From Sepiola atlantica (lineage: Eukaryota; Mollusca; Cephalopoda; Sepiida; Sepiolidae): DNA of 64,000 bases. The stretch is from NCBI GenBank assembly GCA_963556195.1, contig OY744519.1:106799000-106862999 (forward strand). Direction: 5' to 3'. Both the position numbers and the translations under genes were made by a program. The stretch's first letter is position 1. Each line of letters begins with the position of its first letter. This document shows positions 20,109 to 31,080 of the stretch, piece after piece. The notes beneath the pieces were generated by a model, which had not been told where the DNA came from, did not search any database, and was given only the letters and a program-made list of their open reading frames with translations.

Positions 20109-23100
20109 AACTCGACCAGGGTTTTTAAACCCACCTAATGATCTGGTATTGTCCTGACCTTTGGGTCTGGATTTACGCCGGTCTATTAGGGGTTGTTTGG
20201 TCCTGTGCAGTTCTAGGAGGTGCACCCTCCCAGGCTTTGCCTCCTCTCTTTGGGGAGGAGTAAGTTTATTGCTTACTGTCTGAGGCGCCCCTACCGGGGA
20301 ATGCCGACGGGGCTGCCCAGGCAATTTTTAAATGGTCAGATAGCTCACCTCGAGCCCTGGCTTATCTAATCCCACTTTCCGACCTTGTGTCACATTTTAC
20401 CTTGTGGGAGGTAGATAAATAGCAACTCGACCAGGGTTTTTAAACCCACCTAATGATCTGGTATTGTCCTGGCCTTTGGGTCTGGATTTACGCCGGTCTA
20501 TTAGGGGTTGTTTGGTCCTGTGCAGTTCTAGGAGGTGCACCCTCCCAGGCTTCGCCTCCCCTCTTTGGGGAGGAGTAAGTTTATTGCTTACTGTCTGAGG
20601 CGCCCCTACCGGGGAATGCCGACGGGGCTGCCCAGGCAATTTTTAAATGGTCAGATAGCTCACCTCGAGCCCTGGCTTATCTAATCCCACTTTCCGACCT
20701 TGTGTCACATTTTACCTTGTGGGAGGTAGATAAATAGCAACTCGACCAGGGTTTTTAAACCCACCTAATGATCTGGTATTGTCCTGACCTTTGGGTCTGG
20801 ATTTACGCCGGTCTATTAGGGGTTGTTTGGTCCTGTGCAGTTCTAGGAGGTGCACCCTCCCAGGCTTTGCCTCCTCTCTTTGGGGAGGAGTAAGTTTATT
20901 GCTTACTGTCTGAGGCGCCCCTACCGGGGAATGCCGACGGGGCTGCCCAGGCAATTTTTAAATGGTCAGATAGCTCACCTCGAGCCCTGGCTTATCTAAT
21001 CCCACTTTCCGACCTTGTGTCACATTTTACCTTGTGGGAGGTAGATAAATAGCAACTCGACCAGGGTTTTTAAACCCACCTAATGATCTGGTATTGTCCT
21101 GGCCTTTGGGTCTGGATTTACGCCGGTCTATTAGGGGTTGTTTGGTCCTGTGCAGTTCTAGGAGGTGCACCCTCCCAGGCTTCGCCTCCCCTCTTTGGGG
21201 AGGAGTAAGTTTATTGCTTACTGTCTGAGGCGCCCCTACCGGGGAATGCCGACGGGGCTGCCCAGGCAATTTTTAAATGGTCAGATAGCTCACCTCGAGC
21301 CCTGGCTTATCTAATCCCACTTTCCGACCTTGTGTCACATTTTACCTTGTGGGAGGTAGATAAATAGCAACTCGACCAGGGTTTTTAAACCCACCTAATG
21401 ATCTGGTATTGTCCTGGCCTTTGGGTCTGGATTTACGCCGGTCTATTAGGGGTTGTTTGGTCCTGTGCAGTTCTAGGAGGTGCACCCTCCCAGGCTTCGC
21501 CTCCCCTCTTTGGGGAGGAGTAAGTTTATTGCTTACTGTCTGAGGCGCCCCTACCGGGGAATGCCGACGGGGCTGCCCAGGCAATTTTTAAATGGTCAGA
21601 TAGCTCACCTCGAGCCCTGGCTTATCTAATCCCACTTTCCGACCTTGTGTCACATTTTACCTTGTGGGAGGTAGATAAATAGCAACTCGACCAGGGTTTT
21701 TTAAACCCACCTAATGATCTGGTATTGTCCTGGCCTTTGGGTCTGGATTTACGCCGGTCTATTGGGGGTTGTTTGGTCCTGTGCAGTTCTAGGAGGTGCA
21801 CCCTCCCAGGCTTCGCCTCCCCTCTTTGGGGAGGAGTAAGTTTATTGCTTACTGTCTGAGGCGCCCCTACCGGGGAATGCCGACGGGGCTGCCCAGGCAA
21901 TTTTTAAATGGTCAGATAGCTCACCTCGAGCCCTGGCTTATCTAATCCCACTTTCCGACCTTGTGTCACATTTTACCTTGTGGGAGGTAGATAAATAGCA
22001 ACTCGACCAGGGTTTTTAAACCCACCTAATGATCTGGTATTGTCCTGGCCTTTGGGTCTGGATTTACGCCGGTCTATTAGGGGTTGTTTGGTCCTGTGCA
22101 GTTCTAGGAGGTGCACCCTCCCAGGCTTCGCCTCCCCTCTTTGGGGAGGAGTAAGTTTATTGCTTACTGTCTGAGGCGCCCCTACCGGGGAATGCCGACG
22201 GGGCTGCCCAGGCAATTTTTAAATGGTCAGATAGCTCACCTCGAGCCCTGGCTTATCTAATCCCACTTTCCGACCTTGTGTCACATTTTACCTTGTGGGA
22301 GGTAGATAAATAGCAACTCGACCAGGGTTTTTAAACCCACCTAATGATCTGGTATTGTCCTGGCCTTTGGGTCTGGATTTACGCCGGTCTATTAGGGGTT
22401 GTTTGGTCCTGTGCAGTTCTAGGAGGTGCACCCTCCCAGGCTTCGCCTCCCCTCTTTGGGGAGGAGTAAGTTTATTGCTTACTGTCTGAGGCGCCCCTAC
22501 CGGGGAATGCCGACGGGGCTGCCCAGGCAATTTTTAAATGGTCAGATAGCTCACCTCGAGCCCTGGCTTATCTAATCCCACTTTCCGACCTTGTGTCACA
22601 TTTTACCTTGTGGGAGGTAGATAAATAGCAACTCGACCAGGGTTTTTAAACCCACCTAATGATCTGGTATTGTCCTGGCCTTTGGGTCTGGATTTACGCC
22701 GGTCTATTAGGGGTTGTTTGGTCCTGTGCAGTTCTAGGAGGTGCACCCTCCCAGGCTTCGCCTCCCCTCTTTGGGGAGGAGTAAGTTTATTGCTTACTGT
22801 CTGAGGCGCCCCTACCGGGGAATGCCGACGGGGCTGCCCAGGCAATTTTTAAATGGTCAGATAGCTCACCTCGAGCCCTGGCTTATCTAATCCCACTTTC
22901 CGACCTTGTGTCACATTTTACCTTGTGGGAGGTAGATAAATAGCAACTCGACCAGGGTTTTTAAACCCACCTAATGATCTGGTATTGTCCTGGCCTTTGG
23001 GTCTGGATTTACGCCGGTCTATTAGGGGTTGTTTGGTCCTGTGCAGTTCTAGGAGGTGCACCCTCCCAGGCTTCGCCTCCCCTCTTTGGGGAGGAGTAAG

Positions 23101-23272
23101 TTTATTGCTTACTGTCTGAGGCGCCCCTACCGGGGAATGCCGACGGGGCTGCCCAGGCAATTTTTAAATGGTCAGATAGCTCACCTCGAGCCCTGGCTTA
23201 TCTAATCCCACTTTCCGACCTTGTGTCACATTTTACCTTGTGGGAGGTAGATAAATAGCAACTCGACCAGGG

Positions 23273-23440
23273 GGTCAGGAGACCCCCACGTCGGCTTGTT
23301 CCGAACTCCTGCATCTGCAGTTCTGAGTTCCTGCTCTCCAGCAGTCCGAACGTCGACAGCAGCCGCAACTCCAGCAGCAGCAAAGATACAAACAGCCCTT
23401 TTCAGGGCTATGAATGCGTACTCTCTTTGCTGTCTGCATC
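23273..23440. other. Junction between satellite and minisatellite
   Basis: The satellite breaks off inside CTCGACCAGGG and is followed by GGGTCAGGAGACCCCC (a short palindrome) and CAGCAG-rich sequence leading into the 45-bp array. Confidence 0.6.
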
Positions 23441-24095
23441 TCCAGTTCCTGCTCCAGCTCTCTCCTGCACCTGCTCCTGCAGTCCAGAGTTCCTGCACCA
23501 GCACTCTACTGCTCCAGCATCCTGCAGTCCAGAGTTCCTGCGCCAGCACTCTCCTGCTCCAGCATCTTGCAGTCCAGAGTTTCCTGCGCCAGCATCCTGC
23601 AGTCCAGAGTTCCTGCTCCAGAATCCTGCAGTCCAGAGTTCTTGCACCAGCACTCTCCTGCGCCAGCATCCTGCAGTCCAGAGTTCCTGCTCCAGAATCC
23701 TGCAGTCCAGAGTTCTTGCACCAGCACTCTCCTGCGCCAGCATCCTGCAGTCCAGAGTTCCTGCTCCAGAATCCTGCAGTCCAGAGTTCCTGCGCCAGCA
23801 CTCTCCTGCTCCAGAATCCTGCAGTCCAGAGTTCCTGCGCCAGCACTCTCCTGCTCCAGCATCCTGCAGTCCAGAGTTCCTGCACCAGCACTCTCCTGCT
23901 CCAGCATCCTGCAGTCCCGAGTTCCTGCTCCAGCATTCTCCTGCTCCAGCATCCTGCAGTCCAGAGTTCCTGCGCCAGCACTCTCCTGCTCCAGCATCCT
24001 GCAGTCCAGAGTTCCTGCACCAGCACTCTCCTGCTCCAGCATCCTGCGGTCCCGAGTTCCTGCTCCAGCATTCTCCTGCAGTCCTGAGCTCCTGC
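23440..24095. repeat. 45-bp GC-rich minisatellite
   Basis: Units contain CCTGCAGTCCAGAGTTCCTG and CCAGCACTCTCCTGCTCCAG. The main period is 45 bp, with shorter 24-bp and 21-bp parts intermixed. Because the period is a multiple of three and the unit lacks stops in most frames, four or five overlapping frames of 200-300 codons are open on both strands (for example 23226-24125 minus). None has a recognisable domain, so no gene is called. Confidence 0.92.
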
Positions 24096-24295
24096 ACCAC
24101 TCCTGATCCAGTGACACCATCTCATTTCACTTCACTCGTTATTACCATATGGTAAATAAACATCCTTCTATAAACTGTTCACCAGTTGTTTGTCATCTCT
24201 TCTTTGCCATTTTTGCCGTTTACTCGCCCGTGTCCACCTTTTCTTAGTTGTTGGGGCCGATCGATCACACCGGTCGGTCGGTCGGTCCCGCAACA

Positions 24296-24443
24296 GACAT
24301 GTATGTATGTGTTATATTACTACTATCTATATATATGAACAACATATATATATATATAAAGTTTACTACATATATATATTAACGATATGTATGTATGCTT
24401 ATATTACTACTATATATATGAACGACATATATATATAAAGTTT

Positions 24444-24499
<56 letters not shown>

Positions 24500-24556
24500 C
24501 GACATGTATGTATGTTTTATATTACTACTATATGTATATATATATGAACTATATTT

Positions 24557-24603
<47 letters not shown>

Positions 24604-24635
24604 TTACTACATATATTTATGATGGAAATTGTTCC

Positions 24636-24691
<56 letters not shown>

Positions 24692-24692
24692 T
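24296..24692. repeat. TA-rich cluster with GAACGACATGT motifs (right part) and (CT)n
   Basis: Three to four rounds of the GAACGACATGTATGTATG / TTACTACTATA / AAAGTTTACTACATA series with TA tracts, then a CT tract at 24636-24656 and more TA. It continues the cluster at 14107-14281. Confidence 0.9.
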
Positions 24693-24724
24693 TATTTATT
24701 TATTATTGACATTAAAAATAATCA

Positions 24725-24840
24725 GCGTGGCTTATATAACTGTACCGCTGTTTACAAGATATTAACCCTGAATAGAAGTAACTTAAATCTAAAATGTTAA
24801 CCATTGAGCTACGGTGGCGGTCATATTACATGCGAGAGGA
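24725..24840 (-). mobile_element. tRNA-like SINE fragment
   Basis: On the minus strand TAGCTCAATGGT (24800-24811) is a good A box preceded by a GC-rich start. No clear B box follows at the expected distance, so it is a degraded or truncated SINE head. Confidence 0.5.
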
Positions 24841-24895
24841 ATAAACAGTATATTTTATTTACGAATATGGTAAATCTCAGAAACATTTTGATAGT

Positions 24896-24896
24896 G

Positions 24897-24935
<39 letters not shown>

Positions 24936-24940
24936 ATATT
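24896..24940. repeat. (TA)n microsatellite
   Basis: TA tract interrupted once by TTTA. Confidence 0.93.
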
Positions 24941-24964
24941 AATGTTTGTATTACAGAAGATCAG

Positions 24965-25141
24965 AACAACATCGCTACCATCGGTTTCAAATCCTAACTA
25001 AAGAGACCTATAACGGCATTTTTAGCGGACTGTCTTCAGCCTCTGTATATAGACATAAAAAAGAGTCTGACGAGAATCTGATCAAGAGACATTTATAGGC
25101 CCCTTTTGTTAGGAGTTGAAACCGACGGTACTGATGTTGTT
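24965..25141. repeat. Inverted repeat with ~35-50-bp arms
   Basis: AACAACATCGCTACCATCGG at 24967-24986 faces CCGACGGTACTGATGTTGTT at 25122-25141; pairing continues through TTTCAAATCCTAAC against GTTAGGAGTTGAAA. Each arm has a sequence close to a pol III B box (GGTTTCAAATCC), so two inverted SINE-like fragments are possible. Confidence 0.7.
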
Positions 25142-25232
25142 CTGAGAACTTTCGAAGTAAATGCCGAAAAAATATATACACAATATATTATATCACCTTA
25201 TAACATTATATGCGTATACATATCAAACAATA

Positions 25233-25244
25233 GTATATATATGA

Positions 25245-25281
<37 letters not shown>

Positions 25282-25303
25282 TTGACAGAATGAGAGATTA
25301 GTC

Positions 25304-25336
<33 letters not shown>

Positions 25337-25337
25337 G
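25233..25337. repeat. (TA)n and (GA)n microsatellites
   Basis: A short TA tract is followed by two GA tracts separated by about 30 bases. Confidence 0.93.
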
Positions 25338-25590
25338 TGATAATTAAGAGTAATTCCCAAGAGCACAGTGATTTGAACTAATTGCACATTATAGCAAATT
25401 ACAGCGATTACATGCAATTTGGCATTAAAGATAGAACAATTAAGGCATCCCGTGTGTTAATTTCATGTCAGGACATTGCGTATCAAAAGAGCCTTTGCTG
25501 AACAAAAACGAATTCAGTTGGCTCAAATAGAATCCCCAAAGAGTTACCTGGCGTTGCCCGCGTGTCTTATATACTAACACATAGATCTGT
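25338..25590. other. Unassigned spacer
   Basis: Nothing recognised. Confidence 0.4.
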
Positions 25591-25806
25591 TCAGTCCCAA
25601 AAAGTCCAACCTCCCAAGCTTTACCTTCTCTTCGAAAAGGGGTTAGTTAATTACTAATCGCCTGAGGTGCTCCTACAGGGAAATGTTGACAGGGCTGCTC
25701 AGGATTTTTTTGTAGGCCGAAGCGCGCTAATCCTAGTGCGCTAGCTTTTCAAAACTACACCTAACCGTGTTTCAAACCTCTTGCAAGGGAGATACATAAA
25801 TATTCT
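25591..25806 (+). repeat. Dispersed single-copy relative of the 315-bp satellite (copy 1)
   Basis: It shares the order CCTCCCAAGCTTTACC, a GGGTTAGTTAATTACTAATC hairpin, CCTGAGGTGCTCCTACAGGG, AATGTTGACAGGGCTGCTCA and a terminal GGGAGATACATAAAT with the satellite unit, at perhaps 65-70% identity by eye. It lacks the first ~90 bases of the satellite unit. Confidence 0.8.
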
Positions 25807-26414
25807 AACACATCATGTCACAATTATGAAAGCCCCTTATTTAAAGAGTATCAATGAGAATAGTACCTTTTCGAGAGGACCTATTTGTGGCATCCTGGAC
25901 TGATATCCATGATTCCCAGTTACTATTGTGAATGACCGTCCGCGCTTGTTGTCGATCAAAACCCTTCACGTGTTTTGCCTTTTAATACGCCTCAATATAG
26001 ACAGAGCACGTCGTATCTAGAGGAATAAAACTTCAACAAAAATCCCTTTATTCTTTACGGGTTGTAGTAGATCCGTACAAAACTGATACTTCGGCAGAAA
26101 GAACATTGAAACTTCGGGGAAGACCATTATAGATAACGGGAAGTTACACTGCTCCAGCGAACGGAAGAACCATAAAAGTTTAAAGTGTACAGGTTTCCTG
26201 TGTCGTATACTTATTCAGCTTTTAAAATGCATTTAGCAACTATTTTAGTATCATCTGCTTAAGTTTAGCAGATAAACCACACATGTTATGACGCAAGAAA
26301 ACAATTAACCGACGTGGGTGCACGTTTCTTCTCAAGCTCTTAGAAGTATGCACATGGGTGGAGTAATGTTTATGATTATCTAAACTACACCAGCTACGGA
26401 ATAAATTCAATTAA
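25807..26414. other. Unassigned region
   Basis: Mixed composition without a recognisable domain or repeat. Confidence 0.4.
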
Positions 26415-26421
26415 ATCTCTC

Positions 26422-26452
<31 letters not shown>

Positions 26453-26454
26453 CT

Positions 26455-26546
<92 letters not shown>
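26415..26546. repeat. (CT)n-(TA)n compound microsatellite
   Basis: CT tract with TTT interruptions, then about 44 TA units interrupted by ACA. Confidence 0.96.
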
Positions 26547-26549
<3 letters not shown>

Positions 26550-26639
26550 TGTTTGGTTAAACAGTTGCGACAGCTTCTGTTTATTTATTTTTTTATTCGT
26601 TTTTTCGATTCGTCGCACGACCGATTTTGTATTGTCATC

Positions 26640-26705
26640 CATGTTGTATAAAAATCGCCATATTTTCGTGAACGTTTTCGACCGACGTTGGTCATCTTCA
26701 GGCAG
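26640..26705 (-). ncRNA. Hammerhead-like motif of a Penelope-like element (degenerate)
   Basis: On the minus strand CTGAAGA (26695-26701) fits the CUGANGA core, followed by one extra T, helix II GACC...GGTC, core GAAA (26676-26679), and AACGTT as a loopless helix III with TTC as cleavage triplet. Helix I pairs poorly. Position, just 3' of a GIY-YIG fragment on the same strand, matches Penelope-like elements, which are known to carry hammerheads in their terminal repeats. Confidence 0.5.
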
Positions 26706-26766
26706 ATGAATGATATGCAAAATAAAAGATTGGTGAATTCATTAAGAAGACGTTTTTAAAACCATA

Positions 26767-27105
26767 TCAATACCACTTCAACAACACTTCAACATACATC
26801 GCCCCCTCATAACGAGCATGGTCGATACTAGGTTTATTTACTTGAATGAACAACGCTTTCATCATGGGGAGACGATTACTGCAATATGAGATCCGAAGAA
26901 TGGCCGTGTTCCTGGTTAAAATATTCCTGAATTCATTTTTTGGGATGCTATGTGTTATCAAGTGTTGGTAGATGGAACTTTGAGGGGAGGTAAGATGGCA
27001 AGTTAGTCGGCGTGATATGCTAGTTCTGGTCATGCCGATATACGTGTTGTTTGCTCTGATAGGGCATCTAAACATATATATATATATATATTGTTTAAAA
27101 ATTCG
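26767..27105 (-). pseudogene. Penelope-like GIY-YIG endonuclease fragment
   Basis: The minus-strand frame has YIGMTRTSISRRLTCHL followed by an IYQHLITHSIP segment, N-rich spacer, RNTAILRIS and finally KALFIQVNKPSID. This is the order of the GIY-YIG endonuclease of Penelope-like elements: YIG motif, arginine/histidine pair (R..CH), and the ALxIxxxxPSxN tail. The enzyme nicks target DNA to prime reverse transcription. Only the 3' part of the element survives; upstream RT is absent. The frame runs into a TA tract at 27073-27092. It differs from the two Neptune-like copies near 55 and 60.5 kb, so it is another lineage. Confidence 0.72.
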
Positions 27106-27425
27106 GAAATCTTTTTTTAAATATTTGATAATTGATACTGATATAAATATTTTAAAATAATTGACGTTCAGCGTGTGCGGTCGTCTGTAACCCTGACGCG
27201 CCAAACAGTAGCAGTTCTAGCAGGTCCGATAGTCTATATAGAAACAGAACTACGCGATTTTTTGCCACTACACGTCTTATTCGTTAGTCATTTAAGTGCT
27301 GAAACATTCTTTCTTGCACAGTCTTACAGTGGATGTCAAAGACGCCATTCTTACCATGTCAAGAATTCGTTCTCGACTATCAGTCCAACGGAGGTGGGCC
27401 ACTATGACTGATGGTGGCTTTATTT
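27106..27425. other. Unassigned; possible upstream Penelope relic
   Basis: GC content is higher than nearby but no motif is recognised on either strand. Confidence 0.3.
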
Positions 27426-27668
27426 CTGTCAGGTGAGGTATGGTTCTAGTTAGGCTCAGAACGTCCCCTCCCCATAAGGCCTTGCTTTCCCTCTTTCGGG
27501 AAGTTAGTTAATAGCTAACGGCTTGGGGCGCCCCGACCAGGAAATGCCGACGGGGCTGCTCATGCATTTTTGTGGGGCCAGAGTGCGCTACCTCTTGTCC
27601 GCTGAACTAACAAATCCCACTTTCCGCCATTGTTTAACCTCTTTCTGCGATGGGAAGGAGGTAAATCC
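27426..27668 (+). repeat. Dispersed relative of the 315-bp satellite (copy 2)
   Basis: It matches the satellite through CCTCCCCATAAGGCCTTGC, the hairpins CTTTCCC/GGGAAG and GTTAG/CTAAC, GGGGCGCCCCGACCAGG, AATGCCGACGGGGCTGCTCA and AAATCCCACTTTCCGCC. The minus strand has GTTAGTTCAGCGGACAAGAG, weakly like a tRNA D-arm, so the family may be a SINE. Confidence 0.82.
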
Positions 27669-27950
27669 TCAGTCATGAAACGAATAATTTACATAATTGC
27701 CTCTCTCAACCCGCCGGTCTGCCACTCTCTCGTGTTACTAGGTGTTCTTTTGTGTTTGCCTCGATCTCCCTCTCCCGTATATGCAGCACACCAAATGGCG
27801 TCTCTTTCGATAGGGCGGCTTCGTCAAAAGCCGTCGGTAGTAGTTCGTTCCTACCTCTGCTATTACAGCAGATACATTATAGAACAATGAAAGTTAATTC
27901 GGGGACACAGCACTAAGTAGGAAAAACGTGTTTACTAGATTGAGTTTGTT

Positions 27951-27952
<2 letters not shown>
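27669..27952. other. Unassigned; 87-codon frame without a known domain
   Basis: A plus-strand frame (27630-27890) begins inside the repeat above and includes a hydrophobic stretch. I do not recognise it and no splice context is evident. Confidence 0.25.

Positions 27953-28019
<67 letters not shown>
27953..28019. repeat. (TA)n microsatellite
   Basis: About 32 TA units. Confidence 0.96.
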
Positions 28020-28022
<3 letters not shown>

Positions 28023-28475
28023 GCTTAAACGAACAAAACGTCGATGATCCAAGGGATATGATCGAATTTAAAATTCTGAATTACTTCCCTTTACCAATTG
28101 ACAAGGATTGGAGTGATAAAAAGCAGATGCAGACAGAGTAAACATTATATATTCATATTTTCAAAAGAAATTGTCGGAGGCCTTCACCGATTAAATGTGT
28201 TTTACCAGGGAAGTGTGTGAGAGGTGCTATCGATGACGGTGGGGAAGAAGCAATATAAAAAATATATACATCCTCTACCGCTCGAAATGAAATAGTAAAC
28301 ATTGCATAGGGAGCGACTGTTTAATTTAACTTTTATTTTGTTTTTATTTCTCTTCTCCCTCTCTACTCTCGCTCTATTTATTAATCACTCTATGAACATT
28401 CTTTTAAGTCCTCTCGAGTAAAATCCCTGCTAATTTAAGAGCCAAAAAGAAAAAAGAAATATAAAAAAAAACAGT

Positions 28476-28476
<1 letters not shown>
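28020..28476. other. Unassigned spacer
   Basis: Nothing recognised. Confidence 0.4.

Positions 28477-28538
<62 letters not shown>
28477..28538. repeat. (CT)n microsatellite
   Basis: About 30 CT units. Confidence 0.96.
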
Positions 28539-28539
<1 letters not shown>

Positions 28540-28701
28540 AAGGACTCGTAACTTCTTCCAGATTGCCAAGACGACATGTTTATTAATATAAGCAACTCCA
28601 ACGAAACATTAGTTTTTAATCTGGGTTAGATCAAGGCTTAAAACCCATGATATGATGTTGATTTGACCTGATCTTCTATAACGCTATTAATAAATGACTT
28701 A

Positions 28702-28702
<1 letters not shown>

Positions 28703-28781
<79 letters not shown>

Positions 28782-28918
28782 GAGAAAGAGAGAGAGAGAT
28801 AGATATATATAAAAAGATAGATACACTAATAGACTAGAATCGATAAAATAAATGAATAGAAAGAGAGACATATAGAAGGAGAGAGAGAGAAAAACAAGAA
28901 AGGGAGAAAGAGAGAGAT
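28703..28918. repeat. (TA)n-(GA)n compound with degenerate GA extension
   Basis: TA tract 28703-28732, GA tract to about 28800, then imperfect GATA/GAAA sequence. Confidence 0.92.
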
Positions 28919-30120
28919 GTTTCATTATGTCAGTTTGTAATCAATGCACTTTTTTTCATATTATTTATTTTCCCGTTCTTATGTATTGGATTTCTGTTAT
29001 TTGCCTTCTCTTTCCGTGTCATTAATCATATTCCATAAGCAAGCGGCGACTGCTGTTCACTGCATGACGCTGCATACTTCGAGAACGGACAATTGACTTG
29101 AACATGCGCAAACGATTGTCTTCCACATTTTATAGGAACATCTTTATGAAGACTGCCGTGTTGGACTCTTTCAAATGTGGTGATTTTGAGAATTGCTTCT
29201 GATAGCTGGACAGGGTAGGAAGGCAGGCTTAGACGCTATAACATGCGGTACTCTACACCACAAAGGACCCAATCAAGCGCATATTTCAGACATAAATATA
29301 GACTCTTCAATAGTGTATGCATCTATATCGGGCGTATTTTGTAAAGGGGGTTTGCCCCAGTGAACAGATAGCAATAGTTTAACGATTGATAACGTAGCAT
29401 AAACCTTACAGCAGAGCGGACACATTCTAAGCCGTATGTTATTGTTGCAGTCAGAATAGAGCAATAGTCACGCGCTGATTGTTTCAAATGTCATTTTAAT
29501 GGTAAAAAGTGGGAACGGTTAAACGACGAAGTTTGTTAAATGGAAGTAAAAATTATTCACTTTATAATAAAGAGCAATGCGCATTTATCTATAACTATAT
29601 ATCCTCTCGATCACACAAAGGTTTGCTTATAAAATAAGGGATGGGAGAACGCTAATCAATTTCTATAATAAGATGTTCATTGTTTTTCTTCTTTCTGCTT
29701 TCTACACCGATTTATACGTTTTTTTCCAAACTTTTCCGTTTCAGATACTTCCTTTTATTTTTTTTTTATTTCCTTTTTTTTTCGAAATGTTAAGTAGCAT
29801 AAACCGAAAGTAGGTCACTTTTCTGAGTGAGATCGTTTAAAATGTCTATCTGATCGACGATTGTTTTTTTTGTTTTTTTTAATTTCCTCTTGAACTATTT
29901 TACTCCCCCGTACCATTTCTTATGCTAAATAGTACGGCGTTATTCCTTAATGTCGAGCCGTCCAATACCACCCAATAACCAAAGAAGGAGCTTTAAAGAA
30001 CGTAAATACAAAAAGCAGACCAACGGTTAATGTTTTTTCTAGTTGTTAAAGTAAAAATATTACTCTGTCTCTAAGTATCCTATGAACATCAAAAGAGCAT
30101 GAAAAGGACTCATATTGAAC
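28919..30120. other. Unassigned region
   Basis: No gene recognised. Poly-T runs near 29760 and 29870. A 63-codon minus frame at 29273-29464 has a CPLC motif but nothing else that supports a protein. Confidence 0.35.
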
Positions 30121-30127
30121 AGCAAAC

Positions 30128-30725
30128 AGCAAGTCCGACAGGTAAAATGTATGCCCCGAACAGAACAGTGTGACACAACTTTTATGTCACTTTACGAAGA
30201 TTAAAATCAAGATACAAGGCTACCAAACCGTATGTCTAAATCTTTATTCTAATTGTCATAAAAATGCATTGCATGATTTTCATTCTAGAAAATGTCTACA
30301 ATGTAACGTTTCCGTTTAACGGGTTTTAAGAAAGCAATTGAAATTCAGGAAATGTTGCTTCATTGGTGTCAAATAACCATAGATCAAATTCAATGCAAAT
30401 CTTAAATGTTGTAATTTTAAAATGGAAAATTGTGCCCTTATTATGTATCCAAAACCCTTTTAAATTACTCCAAATAAACAGAAACTTGAGGAATATGTAT
30501 TAAATGATGTTGAATACATATTTTTTTTAATTTCACAAAAATTGGAGGTATCTGAATTTTAACAAAAAGCCTCTTTGCATAGATCGAAATAAAACTAAGT
30601 ATATCCTATGTTACCCACGCTTACGCTTAGTAGCTATATTCGAAAATTCATAATGATCGGTTAATTAGTTTTAAAATTATTCCTGTACATACAAATATAT
30701 AAAGATATACACATACTTGATAAAA
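30128..30725 (+). repeat. Interspersed repeat family B, copy 3
   Basis: It contains ACTTTACGAAGATTAAAATC, TTGCATGATTTTCATTCTAG, and the end CATACAAATATATAAAGATA, in the family order. Confidence 0.75.
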
Positions 30726-31080
30726 ATAGAGATTGGTGTAAACTCTGGCAAGCATCAGGCTTCCGTGATTATTAATATCTACAGATCTAGAGAGGTTCAT
30801 ACATTTGCAAACTTTATTTTACCATTACAATAACAGCCAGCAGCTATGAACTCTTTTAATCCGTCTTGTCGTCTTAAAAGACCGATACATGAATTCTCAC
30901 TTATTCACCGTTTTTTTCTTATCAAATATACCATCAAATCTTTAGTCTGGAAAATTCATATTGGTCGGCTCTAATCCCTAAGTATAGACTATGATGGGAG
31001 AAAATCACTTATAACTATTTTTAGTATATTTCCGGTTCAATTAGCATAGGGTGTTAAGGGAAAACCAATACAAAAGAAAC
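30726..31080. other. Unassigned spacer
   Basis: Nothing recognised. Confidence 0.4.

Larger units (their letters stand above)
14757..23272. repeat. 315-bp satellite array, ~27 units
   Basis: Units of 314-316 bp repeat from 14757 to 23272. Most differ at a handful of positions. Type A has CCTGGCC and TTAGGGGTTGTTTGG; B has CCTAGCC; C has CCTGACC and TTGGGGGTTGTTGG (one base shorter); D has CCTGACC plus TTTGCCTCCTCTC. Units 1 and 2 carry ACCCGGG where the others have ACCAGGG. Order from unit 3 is A, then B C A A B A A twice, then D A D A and A-type units. A minus-strand 80-codon frame recurs in type A and D units but is lost in B and C by single changes; I regard it as a by-product of repetition. 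Confidence 0.98.
14286..24295 (+). mobile_element. 10-kb TG...CA unit carrying satellite and minisatellite arrays (possible giant LTR or non-autonomous element)
   Basis: The unit starts TGTCGCGGTCC and ends CCCGCAACA. Directly outside both ends is GACA (14282-14285 and 24296-24299); if the TG is counted as target, the duplication is GACATGT. Outside, the TA-rich GAACGACATGT motif series is interrupted and then resumes. Near the right end is AATAAA (24153-24158) with ~140 bases to the border, like an LTR R-U5 region. No second LTR copy is seen inside, so it may be one LTR (or an LTR-like element) swollen by tandem arrays. No coding capacity is recognised. Confidence 0.55.

Noticed and set aside
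15359..23160. Repeated 80-codon minus-strand ORF in the satellite
   Set aside because: It appears only because the units are near-identical; B and C units lose it through single changes with no sign of selection, and the two dispersed relatives do not keep it.
23226..24125. 299-codon minus-strand ORF (CWSRR/QELWTAG repeats)
   Set aside because: It is translation of the 45-bp minisatellite; comparable frames are open in several other registers.
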